Source: Solirubrobacteraceae bacterium
Lineage (GTDB): Bacteria > Actinomycetota > Thermoleophilia > Solirubrobacterales > Solirubrobacteraceae
Assembly: GCA_030447275.1 (NCBI GenBank)
Contig: JAUJPF010000021.1
Span: 1 to 64,000 of the forward strand
DNA length: 64,000 nt
Direction: 5' to 3'
This document shows, one piece after another, positions 42,994 through 51,490 of this stretch (the stretch's first letter is position 1; each line of letters starts with the position of its first letter). Below the pieces are notes generated by a model that had not been told where the DNA came from, did not search any database, and saw nothing but the letters and a program-made list of their open reading frames with translations. The position numbers were made by a program, and so were the translations under genes.

Positions 42994-44111
42994 GCGGTGT
43001 GCTCCTTCGGTTGGACCTTGGTGGTGGGGGGACGCAGTGTGCGGCGTGCGGCGAGCTTGCGGCCCAAACCGGCAAGCCCTTGCGGCGCGAAGATCAAGAC
43101 GGCGACGACCGCGGCACCGTAGAGCAGCCGCGCCGCCTGAGAGGCCTGCAGCCCGTCGCCGCCGGCCTCGACGACCAGCGGCAGGGCGTCGGCATAGCGC
43201 TGGAGGACCGGCGGCAGGGCGGTGATGAGCACGGCCCCGGCGACGGCGCCCCAGATGGAGCCCAGTCCGCCGATCACGATCATCACGAGGAAGTCGATCG
43301 ACACGAGGAAGCCGAACGAGTCCGGGACGATGCGCCCGAACGCCAGTGCGAGGAAGACGCCGCCGAGCGCCGCGTACATCGAGCTGACCGTGAACGCCGC
43401 GGCCTTGTAGACGGGAACGCTGACGCCCATCACCGAGGCCGCGACCTCGGAGTCACGGACCTGCTGCATCGCGCGACCCGGCCGGCTCGCGACCAGGTTG
43501 CGCGCGTACCACCATGAGAGCGCCAGCAGCGCGAGCCCGAGGTACCACAGCCGCTCGAGCATCCCGTACGGCACGCCGAGCACGACGAGGTCGTCAGGGT
43601 TGTCGTTGGAGAACGAGAATCCGAAGAGGCCGAACGGCTCGGCGTCGCGGCCGTTGAACCCGCCGGTGAGCGCCGTCGCGTTGAAGAGGATGTGCTGGCC
43701 GATGAAGATGAGGCCGAGGGACGCCAGGCCGAGGTAGATGCCCCTGAGCCGCCCGGCGATGGGGCTGAACAGCGCGCCGGCGACACCGGCCAGGAGGACG
43801 GCGCCGATCATCGCGACGACCGGTGGGAGCCCGAGGCCGGCGGGGGCGTCGGCGATGTCAGGGGTCGGGTCGGCGGCGAGGTAGCTGTAGCCGTAGGCCC
43901 CGATCGCGACGAAGAACGCGTGGGCGAGAGACAGCTGGCCGGCGATGCCGACGAGCAGCGTGAGGCCGACCGCCGCGATGGCCGCGGCGATGCAGAACAA
44001 GCCCACCTGCAGCCAGAAGGCCTCGAAGTAGTACGGGACGATCAGGAGGACCACCAGGCCCGCGAGCAGCAGCGCGCGTCTGGCGCCGGGCGAGCGCAGG
44101 CGCTCAGACAC
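42990..44111 (-). CDS. livM: Branched-chain-type ABC transporter permease LivM
   Basis: 373 residues with about nine membrane spans. Family blocks are VGLTLLVGIAGQLSLAHAFF, GPSSG-like turns in IAGRLRGIYLGLASLGLIFI, the EAA-type AMQQVRDSEVAASVMGVSVP and SIDFLVMIVIGGLGSIWGAV. A GTG start overlaps the end of livH by 8 bp. It pairs with LivH to form the channel. The C-terminus has a basic tail beyond the last span. Confidence 0.9.
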   Translation of the reverse strand: MSERLRSPGARRALLLAGLVVLLIVPYYFEAFWLQVGLFCIAAAIAAVGLTLLVGIAGQLSLAHAFFVAIGAYGYSYLAADPTPDIADAPAGLGLPPVVAMIGAVLLAGVAGALFSPIAGRLRGIYLGLASLGLIFIGQHILFNATALTGGFNGRDAEPFGLFGFSFSNDNPDDLVVLGVPYGMLERLWYLGLALLALSWWYARNLVASRPGRAMQQVRDSEVAASVMGVSVPVYKAAAFTVSSMYAALGGVFLALAFGRIVPDSFGFLVSIDFLVMIVIGGLGSIWGAVAGAVLITALPPVLQRYADALPLVVEAGGDGLQASQAARLLYGAAVVAVLIFAPQGLAGLGRKLAARRTLRPPTTKVQPKEHTA

Positions 44112-45000
44112 GCGTGATCTCCCTCGAGCCGAAGAGCCCCGAGGGTCTCCACAGCAGCACCAGCAGGAGGACGACGTATGGCACCATCTCGTTGAGGCCG
44201 CGCCCGAGGAACGCGAGGTCGCCCTGGTAGCTCGTCGTCATGCTCACGGCGACGCCGATCACGAGGCCGCCCACGACGGCCCCGACGACCGAGTCGAGGC
44301 CGCCGAGCACCGCGGCGGGGATGGCGGTGAGCGCCAGCAGGTACGTCGTCGTCGTCACGCCCGAGGCGGGAAAGCTCGTGAAGAACACTCCGGCGATTGC
44401 GGCGAGCAACCCGCTGACCGCCCACGCGCCGGCGGCGACGCGCGACAGGCGGACGCCCATGAGCGCCGCCGTCTCGCGGTCGGCCGCCGTCGAGCGCATC
44501 GCGATGCCCCAGTCGGAGTACTTGAAGGCTACGGCGAAGGCGGCCATGAGGATCGTCGCGGCGACGGCCGCCGCGATGCGCGTCTGCGGGACCGTGATGC
44601 CGAGGAACTCGACGGTGTCGCGGCCCCACGGCGCGCCGGTGGGCAGGATGTCGGTTCCGACTCGCCGCGTGAGCTCCGTGGCGAGGACGACGTTGATGCC
44701 GATCGTGAGGATCGCGAGCGCGTCGATGCCGCCGCGGCGCCGGCGCAGCGGCCGCACCAGGACGATGTCGATCAGCGCCGCCGCGACCGCGCACACGACG
44801 GCCGCCACGAGGACCGCCAGGTAGAAGCCGAGGTCGTCGCTCGTCGTCGCCACGACGTAGGCGCCGAGCATCAGGACCGACGCGTGGGCGAAGTTCACGA
44901 CGTTCGTCGCCTTGAAGACGATCACGAAGCCCATGGCGATCAGCGCGTAGATGGTGCCCAGCGAGAGGCCGAGGGCCAGGGCGGTGAAGAACTGGTTCAT
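44104..45000 (-). CDS. livH: Branched-chain-type ABC transporter permease LivH
   Basis: 298 residues with about eight membrane spans. The N-terminal ALALGLSLGTIYALIAMGFVI is the LivH signature, followed by ATNVVNFAHASVLMLGAYV. The coupling loop is AMRSTAADRETAALMGVRLS. Conserved AIPAAVLGGLDSVVGAVVGG lies near the C-terminus. The ATG overlaps the stop of the fused ATPase gene in ATGA, so it is the second gene of the operon. Confidence 0.92.
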   Translation of the reverse strand: MNQFFTALALGLSLGTIYALIAMGFVIVFKATNVVNFAHASVLMLGAYVVATTSDDLGFYLAVLVAAVVCAVAAALIDIVLVRPLRRRRGGIDALAILTIGINVVLATELTRRVGTDILPTGAPWGRDTVEFLGITVPQTRIAAAVAATILMAAFAVAFKYSDWGIAMRSTAADRETAALMGVRLSRVAAGAWAVSGLLAAIAGVFFTSFPASGVTTTTYLLALTAIPAAVLGGLDSVVGAVVGGLVIGVAVSMTTSYQGDLAFLGRGLNEMVPYVVLLLVLLWRPSGLFGSREITRV

Positions 45001-46628
45001 GGCGGGTCATCCTCGGGAGCGGTGGTCGCACCGGCGGTGCCGAGGTAGGCCTCGAGCACCCGCTCGTCGGCCTGTACGTCCTCGGGCGACCCGTCGGCGA
45101 TACGCCGGCCGAAGTCCAGGACGGTCACGCGCTCCGCGAGGCCCATGACGAACCGCATGTCGTGCTCGACGAGCAGCAGGGAGATCCCGAGCTCCTCGCG
45201 CACCCGGGCGATCGCGTCGGCCATCCGCTGCTTCTCGTCGGCGTTCATGCCCGCGACCGGCTCGTCGAGCAGCAGCAGCGACGGCTCCGCGCAGAGCGCC
45301 CGGCCGAGCTCCACGCGCTTGCGGTCGCCGTAGGGCAGGAGCGCCACGGGCCGGTCGAGGCGGTCGGTGAGGCCGAGCAGTTCGGCCACCTCCGCGATGA
45401 CCTGCCGCTGGGCCGCCTCCTCGCGCCGCGCGCTCGGAAGCCGCAGGCCGGCGGCGACGAAGCCGGTCTTCGTCAGCCTGTGCCGGCCGATGCGCAGGTT
45501 GTCGCGCACGCTCATGTGCGGCGACAGCGCGATGTTCTGGAACGTCCGGGAGATGCCCAGCTTGGCGATCCGGTTGGGGTTGCGCCCCGTGAGCTCCTCA
45601 TCGCCGTAGCGCACGGAGCCTTCCGTCGCCGCGTACACGCCCGTCAGCACGTTGAGCAGCGTCGATTTGCCTGCCCCGTTCGGGCCGATCACCGCGTGCG
45701 TCGAGCCGGGGGCGATGGTCAGGCTGACGTCGTCGAGGGCGACCAGGCCGCCGAAGCGGACGGTGACCCCCTCGGCCACCAGCTCCTGCGGCTCGCTCCG
45801 CCCCACCGGAGCCGTCTTCTCGACCGGATGGACCTCCATCTCGGCCTCCTCGCCCGCCACCCCGAGGTATCGGGCGCGGATCTCGTCGCTCGCCGCGAGA
45901 TCGCGCGCCGGGCCGCTCACCGCGACCTCGCCGACCTCCAGCACATAGGCGTCGTCGGCGACGGCGAGCGCCATCGACGCGTTCTGCTCTACGAGCACCA
46001 CGGCGGTGCCCTGCTCGCGGATCCGCGAGACGATCTCCGCGATCTGCTCGACGAGCTTCGGGGCCAGGCCCAGCGACGGCTCGTCGAGGAGCAGCACGCG
46101 CGGCTCGGACATCAGCGCCCGGGCGATCGCGAGCATCTGCTGCTCGCCGCCGGACAGCAGCCCCGCGCGTTGGTTGCGCCGCTCCTCGAGTCGCGGAAAG
46201 AGCTCGAAGGCGCGGTCCCGCGCCTCGGCCTTGCGGTCCTTGCCCTTCGCCGTCAGCGCGCCGGCGCGCAGGTTCTCCTCGACCGTCAGGTCGGCGAACA
46301 CATGCCGCCCCTCGGGCACCTGCACCACGCCCGCGCGAACGACCGCTGCGGGATCCTCCGGCAGGGGCTCTCCCGCCAGGCGGATCTCTCCATCGTCGAT
46401 GGCGCCGCCTTGCAGCGGCAGGACAGCGGATATGGCGCGGAGCAGGGTGCTCTTCCCTGCGCCGTTGTTGCCGAGCACTGCGACGATGCCGCGCTCGGGC
46501 AGGGTCACCGAGACGCCGCGCAGCGCGCCGACGCCGGCGTACGACACGTGCAGGTCGACCACCTCGAGCACCGCACGGCCGGCCGCCTTCTCGTCCGTCT
46601 CCCGAACCCCCGGTAACGCTCCGCTCAC
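44997..46628 (-). CDS. Fused LivF-LivG ABC ATPase
   Basis: 543 residues containing two complete ATPase domains. The first (about 20-255) is LivF-like: Walker A GNNGAGKS at 53-60, VQVPEGRHVFADLTVEENL, signature LSGGEQQMLAIARALM and LLLDEPSLGLAPKLVEQI. The second (about 280-530) is LivG-like: GPNGAGKST, ISRTFQNIALSPHMSVRDNL, DEPVAGMN and VEHDMRFVMGLAERVTVLDF; its signature is LPYGDRKRVELGRAL. A linker of about 25 residues joins them. A normal operon has two separate genes, usually livG first. The GTG start at 46628 has AGGAGA 8-10 nt upstream, so the longer upstream frame is not needed. Confidence 0.88.
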   Translation of the reverse strand: MSGALPGVRETDEKAAGRAVLEVVDLHVSYAGVGALRGVSVTLPERGIVAVLGNNGAGKSTLLRAISAVLPLQGGAIDDGEIRLAGEPLPEDPAAVVRAGVVQVPEGRHVFADLTVEENLRAGALTAKGKDRKAEARDRAFELFPRLEERRNQRAGLLSGGEQQMLAIARALMSEPRVLLLDEPSLGLAPKLVEQIAEIVSRIREQGTAVVLVEQNASMALAVADDAYVLEVGEVAVSGPARDLAASDEIRARYLGVAGEEAEMEVHPVEKTAPVGRSEPQELVAEGVTVRFGGLVALDDVSLTIAPGSTHAVIGPNGAGKSTLLNVLTGVYAATEGSVRYGDEELTGRNPNRIAKLGISRTFQNIALSPHMSVRDNLRIGRHRLTKTGFVAAGLRLPSARREEAAQRQVIAEVAELLGLTDRLDRPVALLPYGDRKRVELGRALCAEPSLLLLDEPVAGMNADEKQRMADAIARVREELGISLLLVEHDMRFVMGLAERVTVLDFGRRIADGSPEDVQADERVLEAYLGTAGATTAPEDDPP

Positions 46629-46871
46629 CGATGTCTCCTGCTCGAGCGCGGTCGACCTTGCTCTGTCCGTTCGGGCGAGACCGCTGCGACCCGACGGAAC
46701 TCGCTCTGCCGCAGACGCTCTGCCTGGCGGCGAGACGCTCAAGGCTACCCGAACGATCACGCCGCCACGCCACGTGCCCCAGAGGCGTAGGGGCAGCCCG
46801 GTCGGCTGCGGGAGACGGCGCGGAGGCCTCACCACGGCAGGATGCAGCGGATGCCGAACAGCTTCGCGGGA

Positions 46872-46916
46872 TGGGCGCGGCGGGTTTCGAACCTGCGACC
46901 TCTCGCGTGTGAAGCG
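46872..46916 (-). repeat. att core: tRNA-Val 3' fragment, leftmost copy
   Basis: 45 bp identical to the 3' part of tRNA-Val(CAC), from the discriminator to the anticodon loop. The right flank up to 46965 encodes, in the integrase frame, DDGDGGQPPEQGRLF and a stop. A second att copy has a near-identical arm. It is the outer (left) boundary of the accessory region; the liv operon lies beyond. Confidence 0.8.
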
Positions 46917-47089
46917 CGATGACGGCGATGGCGGGCAGCCGCCGGAGCAGGGCAGATTGTTCTGATTTGCGCGGCGTTTCGCGGCTCGCTGTCCATCTCG
47001 TCGCCGACCGGCGTTGTGGCCGATTCCAGCCGATTCGGGCACTAGTGCCCAATCGAACGGTGGCCTGGGCGAACCGTAGACTCCGCGGT

Positions 47090-47279
47090 ATGGCCACCCG
47101 AGATCGCACGGTGCGACTCCAGCGTGACGCCTACGACCTGCTCGTACAGGAAGCCGCGCGCCCGAGGCCTAGAGCACGATGCACTCGCCGACGAGCTCGT
47201 GCGGGCAGACCTGGGTTACGCAGCTCGAAGTGACCTCGACTCGGCGCTGCTGCGGAGTTCCGGGTCGGTCTCCCGCTGA
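47090..47279 (+). pseudogene. Ribbon-helix-helix antitoxin remnant, frameshifted
   Basis: From an ATG, ATRDRTVRLQRDAYDLLVQE is followed after a shift near 47165 by GLEHDALADELVRADLGYAA and a stop at 47279. The strand-then-helix pattern is that of VapB-like antitoxins. No PIN or other toxin gene follows. It is probably a leftover of a toxin-antitoxin unit. Confidence 0.45.
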
Positions 47280-47396
47280 TCGACACGGTCGCTTTGGTTC
47301 GCGCGGGCGGCGCCGGGCCCGAAGCGCGCGGCGTCTGAACCGGCGCTCCCTCGCTCCCCCGGACAGAATACTTCCGGTATCGGTAGAATTTCGTCC

Positions 47397-48074
47397 ATGA
47401 ACGTCGACGAGGTCATGAGCGCCAGTGACGCTGCGGAGGCGCTCGGCGTCGAGGAGCGCGCGGTTCGTCTGATGGCGTCGTCGGGGGAAATCGACGCCAT
47501 CAAACGCGGCAGAGCGTGGTGGATCGATCGCCGCGCCGTCGAGCGCCGCCTTCGCCATCAGCCCGGCCCCGGGCGGCCACTGTCCGCACCGATGGCGTGG
47601 TCGGTGCTCGTCCTCGCCTCGGACGCTCCCGAGCCCGACGCCCTCGCTCAGGGTGACCACCATCCCTCGCGCGCCCGGCGATGGCTCGCCTCGCACCCGC
47701 TCGGCGAGCACGCGGTGCGCCTGCGCGCGCGAGCGCAGCGCGAGTCATTTGCTGCGCACCCGTCCGAACTTCCACGTCTTGCTTCTCGGCCGGACGTCAT
47801 GCCGACGGGAATCTCGGCGGCAGGCGTCGTCGGCATTCACGGCGGCGCAGGCGATGTCGAGCTGTACGCGCCGGCCGGACGGCGCGGCGCGCTCGTGTCC
47901 GCCCACGGCCTCGAACCAGGGGACGGACCGGTCCTCATCCGCTGGGTGCCCGACGATCTGTGGCCGGCGGTGCAGGCCGACGTCGCTCCGCGCGCCGCGG
48001 TGCTCGTCGACTTGCTCGAGCACGACGACCCGCGTGCGCGACGCGAAGCGAGCCGGGCGCTCGAGAAGGGATGA
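47397..48074 (+). CDS. HTH protein, putative antitoxin partner of the nucleotidyltransferase
   Basis: 225 residues. Residues 8-52 form an excisionase/MerR-like helix-turn-helix (SASDAAEALGVEERAVRLMA, then GRAWWIDRRAVERR). The remainder (about 90-225) has SRARRWLASHPLGEHAVRLR, then VVGIHGGAGDVELYAPAGRR and a closing DLLEHDDPRARREASRALEK, which I do not recognise. The stop overlaps the nucleotidyltransferase start in ATGA. Such HTH plus AbiEii-like pairs act as type IV-like toxin-antitoxin systems, so this would be the antitoxin and autoregulator. A -10-like TAGAAT precedes the ATG. Confidence 0.6.
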   Translation: MNVDEVMSASDAAEALGVEERAVRLMASSGEIDAIKRGRAWWIDRRAVERRLRHQPGPGRPLSAPMAWSVLVLASDAPEPDALAQGDHHPSRARRWLASHPLGEHAVRLRARAQRESFAAHPSELPRLASRPDVMPTGISAAGVVGIHGGAGDVELYAPAGRRGALVSAHGLEPGDGPVLIRWVPDDLWPAVQADVAPRAAVLVDLLEHDDPRARREASRALEKG

Positions 48075-48784
48075 CGCAGATCAAGGTCGACCCGCCCGAC
48101 GACGAGAGCGCCCGGCTGTGGGCGAGCGTCGGCGACCTCACCGAACTGCTTCCACCCGGCTGGGTGTTGATCGGCGGACTGATGGTCCAGATTCACGCTC
48201 TGGAGCACGCTGTCGAGGACGTGCGCGCCACCACGGACATTGACGTGTTGGGTCAAGCACGACCCCAGGACCCCTTGCGCGCGATCCACGAGGCCCTTCG
48301 CGCGGATGGCTTCGAGCAGGAGCCACCCGATCTCGACGGCTACGCGTTCCGCTACTCCCGCGACGGCCTCATCGTCGACCTCCTCGCGCCCGACGGCATC
48401 AAGCCGCCACCCGCGCTCGGCACAGGGCGGGCTGCGATCGGCGTGCCGGGCGGTTCACAGGCGCTTGCCCGTCAGGAGGAGATCACGGTCCGCTTGGGGG
48501 AGCGCACGTTCACATTGCGCCGCCCGAGCCTGCTCGGCGCGATCCTCATCAAGGCGAGATCGCTCGTGGTTCACCACGACCCTGAGTCCCAGCGTGAGGA
48601 TCTGCTGCTGCTGCTTTCGCTCGGCGATGATCCCCGAGCCATGGCCAGCGAGTTGAAGAAGTCCGAACGCCGGTGGCTGCGCGACGCCGAAGCCCCCCTC
48701 TCGTTCGATCGCCCGGCAAACGTTGGCCCTGCCCGGCTGCGCCTCGCCCGACTCGCGTTCGGGCTCCTCGTCACGGAATACTGA
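48071..48784 (+). CDS. Nucleotidyltransferase, AbiEii/MNT-like putative toxin
   Basis: 237 residues. The Pol-beta-type core is visible: helix and Gly pair WVLIGGLMVQIHALEH (GG at 35-36), then TTDIDVL at 54-60 with the two metal Asp residues D56 and D58. A third acidic residue is likely in LIVDLLAPDG. HDPESQREDLLLLLSLGDDP near the end resembles AbiEii/MNT-type proteins with their C-terminal helical part. Known relatives modify tRNA or partner proteins. It is coupled to the upstream HTH gene and located in an integrative element, as expected for defence or stability modules. Confidence 0.65.
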   Translation: MTQIKVDPPDDESARLWASVGDLTELLPPGWVLIGGLMVQIHALEHAVEDVRATTDIDVLGQARPQDPLRAIHEALRADGFEQEPPDLDGYAFRYSRDGLIVDLLAPDGIKPPPALGTGRAAIGVPGGSQALARQEEITVRLGERTFTLRRPSLLGAILIKARSLVVHHDPESQREDLLLLLSLGDDPRAMASELKKSERRWLRDAEAPLSFDRPANVGPARLRLARLAFGLLVTEY

Positions 48785-48833
48785 TCCGGCTCCGCCGCAG
48801 GCCGAGCGAGGCTGGCTCGAGAGCCCCAATACC

Positions 48834-49250
48834 TCAGAGCGCGGCGCGGACGGCCTCGCACGCACCGTCAACATCAATGCGACTCGACGCGTAGTCGGCG
48901 TCCAGAAGCGCGTCGCCGAGGAAGCCGTGATGCTTCTCGACATGCTTGTTACGCACATGCCGGGCAAGCTCGGTGGACGAGGGCGGGGCAGCGACGATCC
49001 GCGTCAGGGCAGAACGCACGTCCTCGCGACCAGCGCCTGAGACGAGAACCGCGGCGCCGTCCCGCGCGGCGTCGAGGCCGGCGTGAGCGAGCATGAGGGC
49101 GAGTGTGTCGAGGGCTCTATCCCCGACCCACGGAAACAGAACGACGTCACTACCCCATTCGAGTAGGCGGTCGCTCGTCAGGCCGAGCCGTCGGAAGGAT
49201 TCGCGACCTTCGGCAAGGAGCCGCCTCGCCCCGGCGAGGCGACCGCTCTC
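48834..49250 (-). pseudogene. C-terminal fragment of a DEAD/DEAH helicase-like protein
   Basis: The last 140 residues of a larger protein survive: RLLAEGRESFRRLGLTSDRL, VVLFPWVGDRALDTLALMLA, LARHVRNKHVEKHHGFLGDA and a stop at 48834. LFPWVG followed by a TLALxLAHAGL helix is typical of helicase C-terminal extensions. It begins abruptly at 49250, where antisense integrase sequence takes over. A helicase gene has been cut by whatever joined the integrase here. Confidence 0.5.
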
Positions 49251-49901
49251 AGGTGGCAGCACATCGACCTGCCCAACGGCCGCATCTCCGTGGGCGACTC
49301 GAAGACCGACGCCGGCGTCCGGCTCGTCGACATCCTCCCCGCCCTGCGCGACGAGCTCACCAGCCACCGGCACGCCACTGCCCGAGCGAAGCCGACCGAT
49401 CTCGTCTTCCCGACCTCGACCGGAACCCGCCGTGACAAGGACAACGCCCGAGAGCGCGTGATCCGGCCGGTGGTCGCGCGTGCCGACGAGCTGCTCGCCC
49501 AGCGCGGGCACCGGCCGCTCCCCGCCGGCGTGACGGCGCACAAGCTGCGCCACACCTTCGCCTCGATCCTCTACGTCCGCGGCGACGATCCGCCGTACGT
49601 GATGGCCCAGCTCGGGCACACCGATCCGGGCTTCACCCTGCGCGTCTACGCCCACGCGATGCGCCGCGACGAGGGCGACACGGAGCGGCTGAAAGCGCTC
49701 GTTGAGGGCCGTGATTGGGGCACCAGCGAGGTCCAAGCGGCCCCTGAAGCGCCTCCGACCGAAGCCCCCGAGGAGCAAGAAACCCCTGCAGATGCGAGGG
49801 TTCCGGGTGGGCGCGGCGGGTTTCGAACCTGCGACCTCTCGCGTGTGAAGCGCGATGAGGGTGTTGATGCCCAGCCGCCGGAACAGGGCCGATTGTTCTG
49901 A
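49251..49901 (+). pseudogene. Tyrosine integrase, N-terminally truncated (element B)
   Basis: About 216 residues of the catalytic domain, open without shifts: LVFPTSTGTRRDKDNARERV, HxxR in HKLRHTF, LGHTDPGFTLRVYAHAM with the nucleophile Tyr. The preceding Arg-containing TGLRIGE region and core-binding domain are missing at the 49250 junction. The C-terminus reads GRGGFRTCDLSRVKR from the antisense of the tRNA core, then DEGVDAQPPEQGRLF from the neighbouring att arm. The unbroken frame suggests recent truncation. Confidence 0.75.
49808..49852 (-). repeat. att core: tRNA-Val 3' fragment, second copy
   Basis: Identical over 45 bp to the leftmost copy and to both complete tRNA-Val genes. It lies inside the reading frame of the element B integrase. 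The right arm (49853-49901) matches the arm at 46917-46965 with synonymous changes in its conserved codons. Confidence 0.85.
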
Positions 49902-50194
49902 TTTGTGGCGAGTTCGTGCGTGCGCGTACCTGCGCCGCGTTTGGGTGGATCCCGGCGGATTTCGGGCTCATTGGGCACTGATGCCCGATGAGCGGCGCTC
50001 AGCCGCGCTCTAACTCTTTCAGCAGCTCGTGCCCGAACTCGATCCGGAACGGCAGCGCGCAGCCGTTGACTCGCCGGGCCCCTTCGGGCGCCATCGCGTG
50101 GTCTTACAGGGACTTCAGCCGTCCGCTGGGGGTCTTACTCCGAGTCGGCGCAGCGCGTCAACCACGACAACTTCGCGTTCCGGCATGCGGTTTC
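49902..50194. other. Gap between att arm and DtxR gene, small remnants only
   Basis: No complete gene. On the minus strand two short frames of 23 and 31 codons end in stops, the second containing PFRIEFGHELLKELERG. These look like leftovers of a larger coding sequence rather than functional peptides. No tRNA, terminator or promoter is apparent. Confidence 0.4.
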
Positions 50195-50932
50195 TCAAGC
50201 CGGCGAGACGCGCATCGAGCGGGCGAGCGCACCGCCGAGCGAGTGCACCTGGTCGCCGACTCGCACGAGGACGGGCCCTTCGAACGGCTGCTTGTCCTCC
50301 ACCTCGAGCTCCACCCCGGGACAGATGTCGCGTTCCGCGAGATAGCGCAGCATGCTCGAGTCCCTGTCCGAGACGACGGTGAAGACGCCGCTCTCGCCGG
50401 GTTCGAGCTCCACGAGCGCGCGCGTCTCGTCCTGCGGCAGCGTCAATTGCCGGTCAGGGATCGGATCGCCGTGCGGGTCGCGCTCGGGATCGCCGAGCGC
50501 CTCCGCGATCAGCTCCCCGAGCTCGTCCGAGATGTAGTGCTCCAGCACCTCCGCCTCGGCGTGCACCCGGTCCCACGACATCCCGAACGCTTCGGCCAGG
50601 TAGGCCTCGATCAGGCGGTGATGCCGGAGCACCTCCAGCGCCACCTTCTCGCCGGCCGCCGTCAACCGCACGCCGTGGTACCGCTCGTGGACGACGAGGT
50701 GCATCTCGTCCATGCGTTTCAGCATGCCGGAAACCGCGCCCGGGGAGAGGCCCAAATGCTCCGCCAGCGCATTGGTGCTGACCCCCCGGTTCCCGCGTCT
50801 CTGCAAGGAGAAGATGGCCTTCGCGTAGTCCTCGACGGCCTCGGTCCTTCGGCCTAGGAGCTCGCGTCCACGCCGCTCGTGACCGTGCGTCGTCTCTTCA
50901 CCTTTCCTTTGAGCGTTGCGCTCCACGTCCAC
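50195..50932 (-). CDS. DtxR/MntR-family metal-dependent regulator with FeoA-like domain
   Basis: About 245 residues. After a charged N-terminus comes the winged helix (TEAVEDYAKAIFSLQRRGNR, VSTNALAEHLGLSPGAVSGM), then the metal-binding/dimer domain (HHRLIEAYLAEAFGMSWDRV, AEVLEHYISDEL), then an SH3/FeoA-like C-terminal domain (LRYLAERDICPGVELEVEDK). The ligand pattern with Met, Cys or Glu cannot be fully assigned, so iron versus manganese is open. A GTG start at 50932 has GGGAGAG upstream. It is the last gene of the element A operon. Confidence 0.85.
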   Translation of the reverse strand: MDVERNAQRKGEETTHGHERRGRELLGRRTEAVEDYAKAIFSLQRRGNRGVSTNALAEHLGLSPGAVSGMLKRMDEMHLVVHERYHGVRLTAAGEKVALEVLRHHRLIEAYLAEAFGMSWDRVHAEAEVLEHYISDELGELIAEALGDPERDPHGDPIPDRQLTLPQDETRALVELEPGESGVFTVVSDRDSSMLRYLAERDICPGVELEVEDKQPFEGPVLVRVGDQVHSLGGALARSMRVSPA

Positions 50933-51037
50933 GATTCTCTCCCTTTGCCGCCCCGGATGCGAAGGCGAGAGCGGCAACGGCCGACCGCCCCACCGCCATG
51001 AGGACGCGGCGGTGGGGCGTGACACGCCGACGCCTCG

Positions 51038-51490
51038 CTAGTCGTCGGCGCCGACGGCCCAGACCTCCCAATCGTCGTTGCTCAGGACGTGCCCGTGGAT
51101 GTCAGCGACGTCGCGGATGATCAGCGGGATCTCGTCGTCGGAGCACTTCGGAAGAGGCTCGTCGCACGGCGGTTCCTCGGGATGGAGGCCGCGCGAGAAC
51201 GTGAGTCGCGCAGTCTTGCCATCGTTGACCAGCGCGACGCGCGAGACGTCGTGCGTGTGCGGAACCTCGTGGTCGAGGTGGTCGCCGTAGAAGTGGCGCC
51301 GCGAGGCGTCGGTGGTCCCGGTCGCGAGCTGGTGACTGAAGGTCACGTCTGCGGTGAAGGCATCGAGCACCTTGACCGAGACGACGCTGAACCGGTCGCT
51401 CGACGACGTCGTGTGGGCCTGAGCGGCCACTGCGAAGGCGGCCGCGCCGATGACCGCTACCGCGAAGATGTGTGCGTGGATCCTGCGCAT
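51038..51490 (-). CDS. Secreted His-rich protein of unknown family
   Basis: 150 residues. A signal peptide (IFAVAVIGAAAFAVAAQAHT) is followed by a beta-rich body with HFYGDHLDHEVPHTHDV, five His within 17 residues, a CDEPLPKC pair and VADIHGHVLSND. The His clusters suggest binding of a transition metal outside the membrane, which fits the two DtxR-like regulators on either side. No known family is recognised. The start lies within the end of the upstream HTH gene (34-bp overlap). Confidence 0.65.
   Translation of the reverse strand: MRRIHAHIFAVAVIGAAAFAVAAQAHTTSSSDRFSVVSVKVLDAFTADVTFSHQLATGTTDASRRHFYGDHLDHEVPHTHDVSRVALVNDGKTARLTFSRGLHPEEPPCDEPLPKCSDDEIPLIIRDVADIHGHVLSNDDWEVWAVGADD

Larger units (their letters stand above)
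46872..49852. mobile_element. Integrative element B, decayed, between two tRNA-Val 3' fragments
   Basis: Bounded by identical 45-bp copies of the tRNA-Val 3' end (46872-46916 and 49808-49852). Contents, left to right: an antitoxin remnant, an HTH/nucleotidyltransferase pair, a helicase fragment on the minus strand, and an integrase lacking its N-terminal half. With no catalytic first Arg, the integrase cannot work, so the element is stranded unless helped by a related integrase. Confidence 0.65.

Noticed and set aside
46631-46912. Open frame ending in GAAGFEPATSRV
   Set aside because: The ending is the translation of the tRNA-Val core in another frame; the same tail occurs at 60593-60853. 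Such peptides are well-known false genes.
46629-47042. N-terminal extension of the fused LivF-LivG protein
   Set aside because: It would include the tRNA fragment antisense, and a good ribosome site precedes the GTG at 46628.
49093-49461. Plus-strand open frames across the helicase-integrase junction
   Set aside because: They mix antisense helicase and out-of-frame integrase sequence and have no family resemblance.
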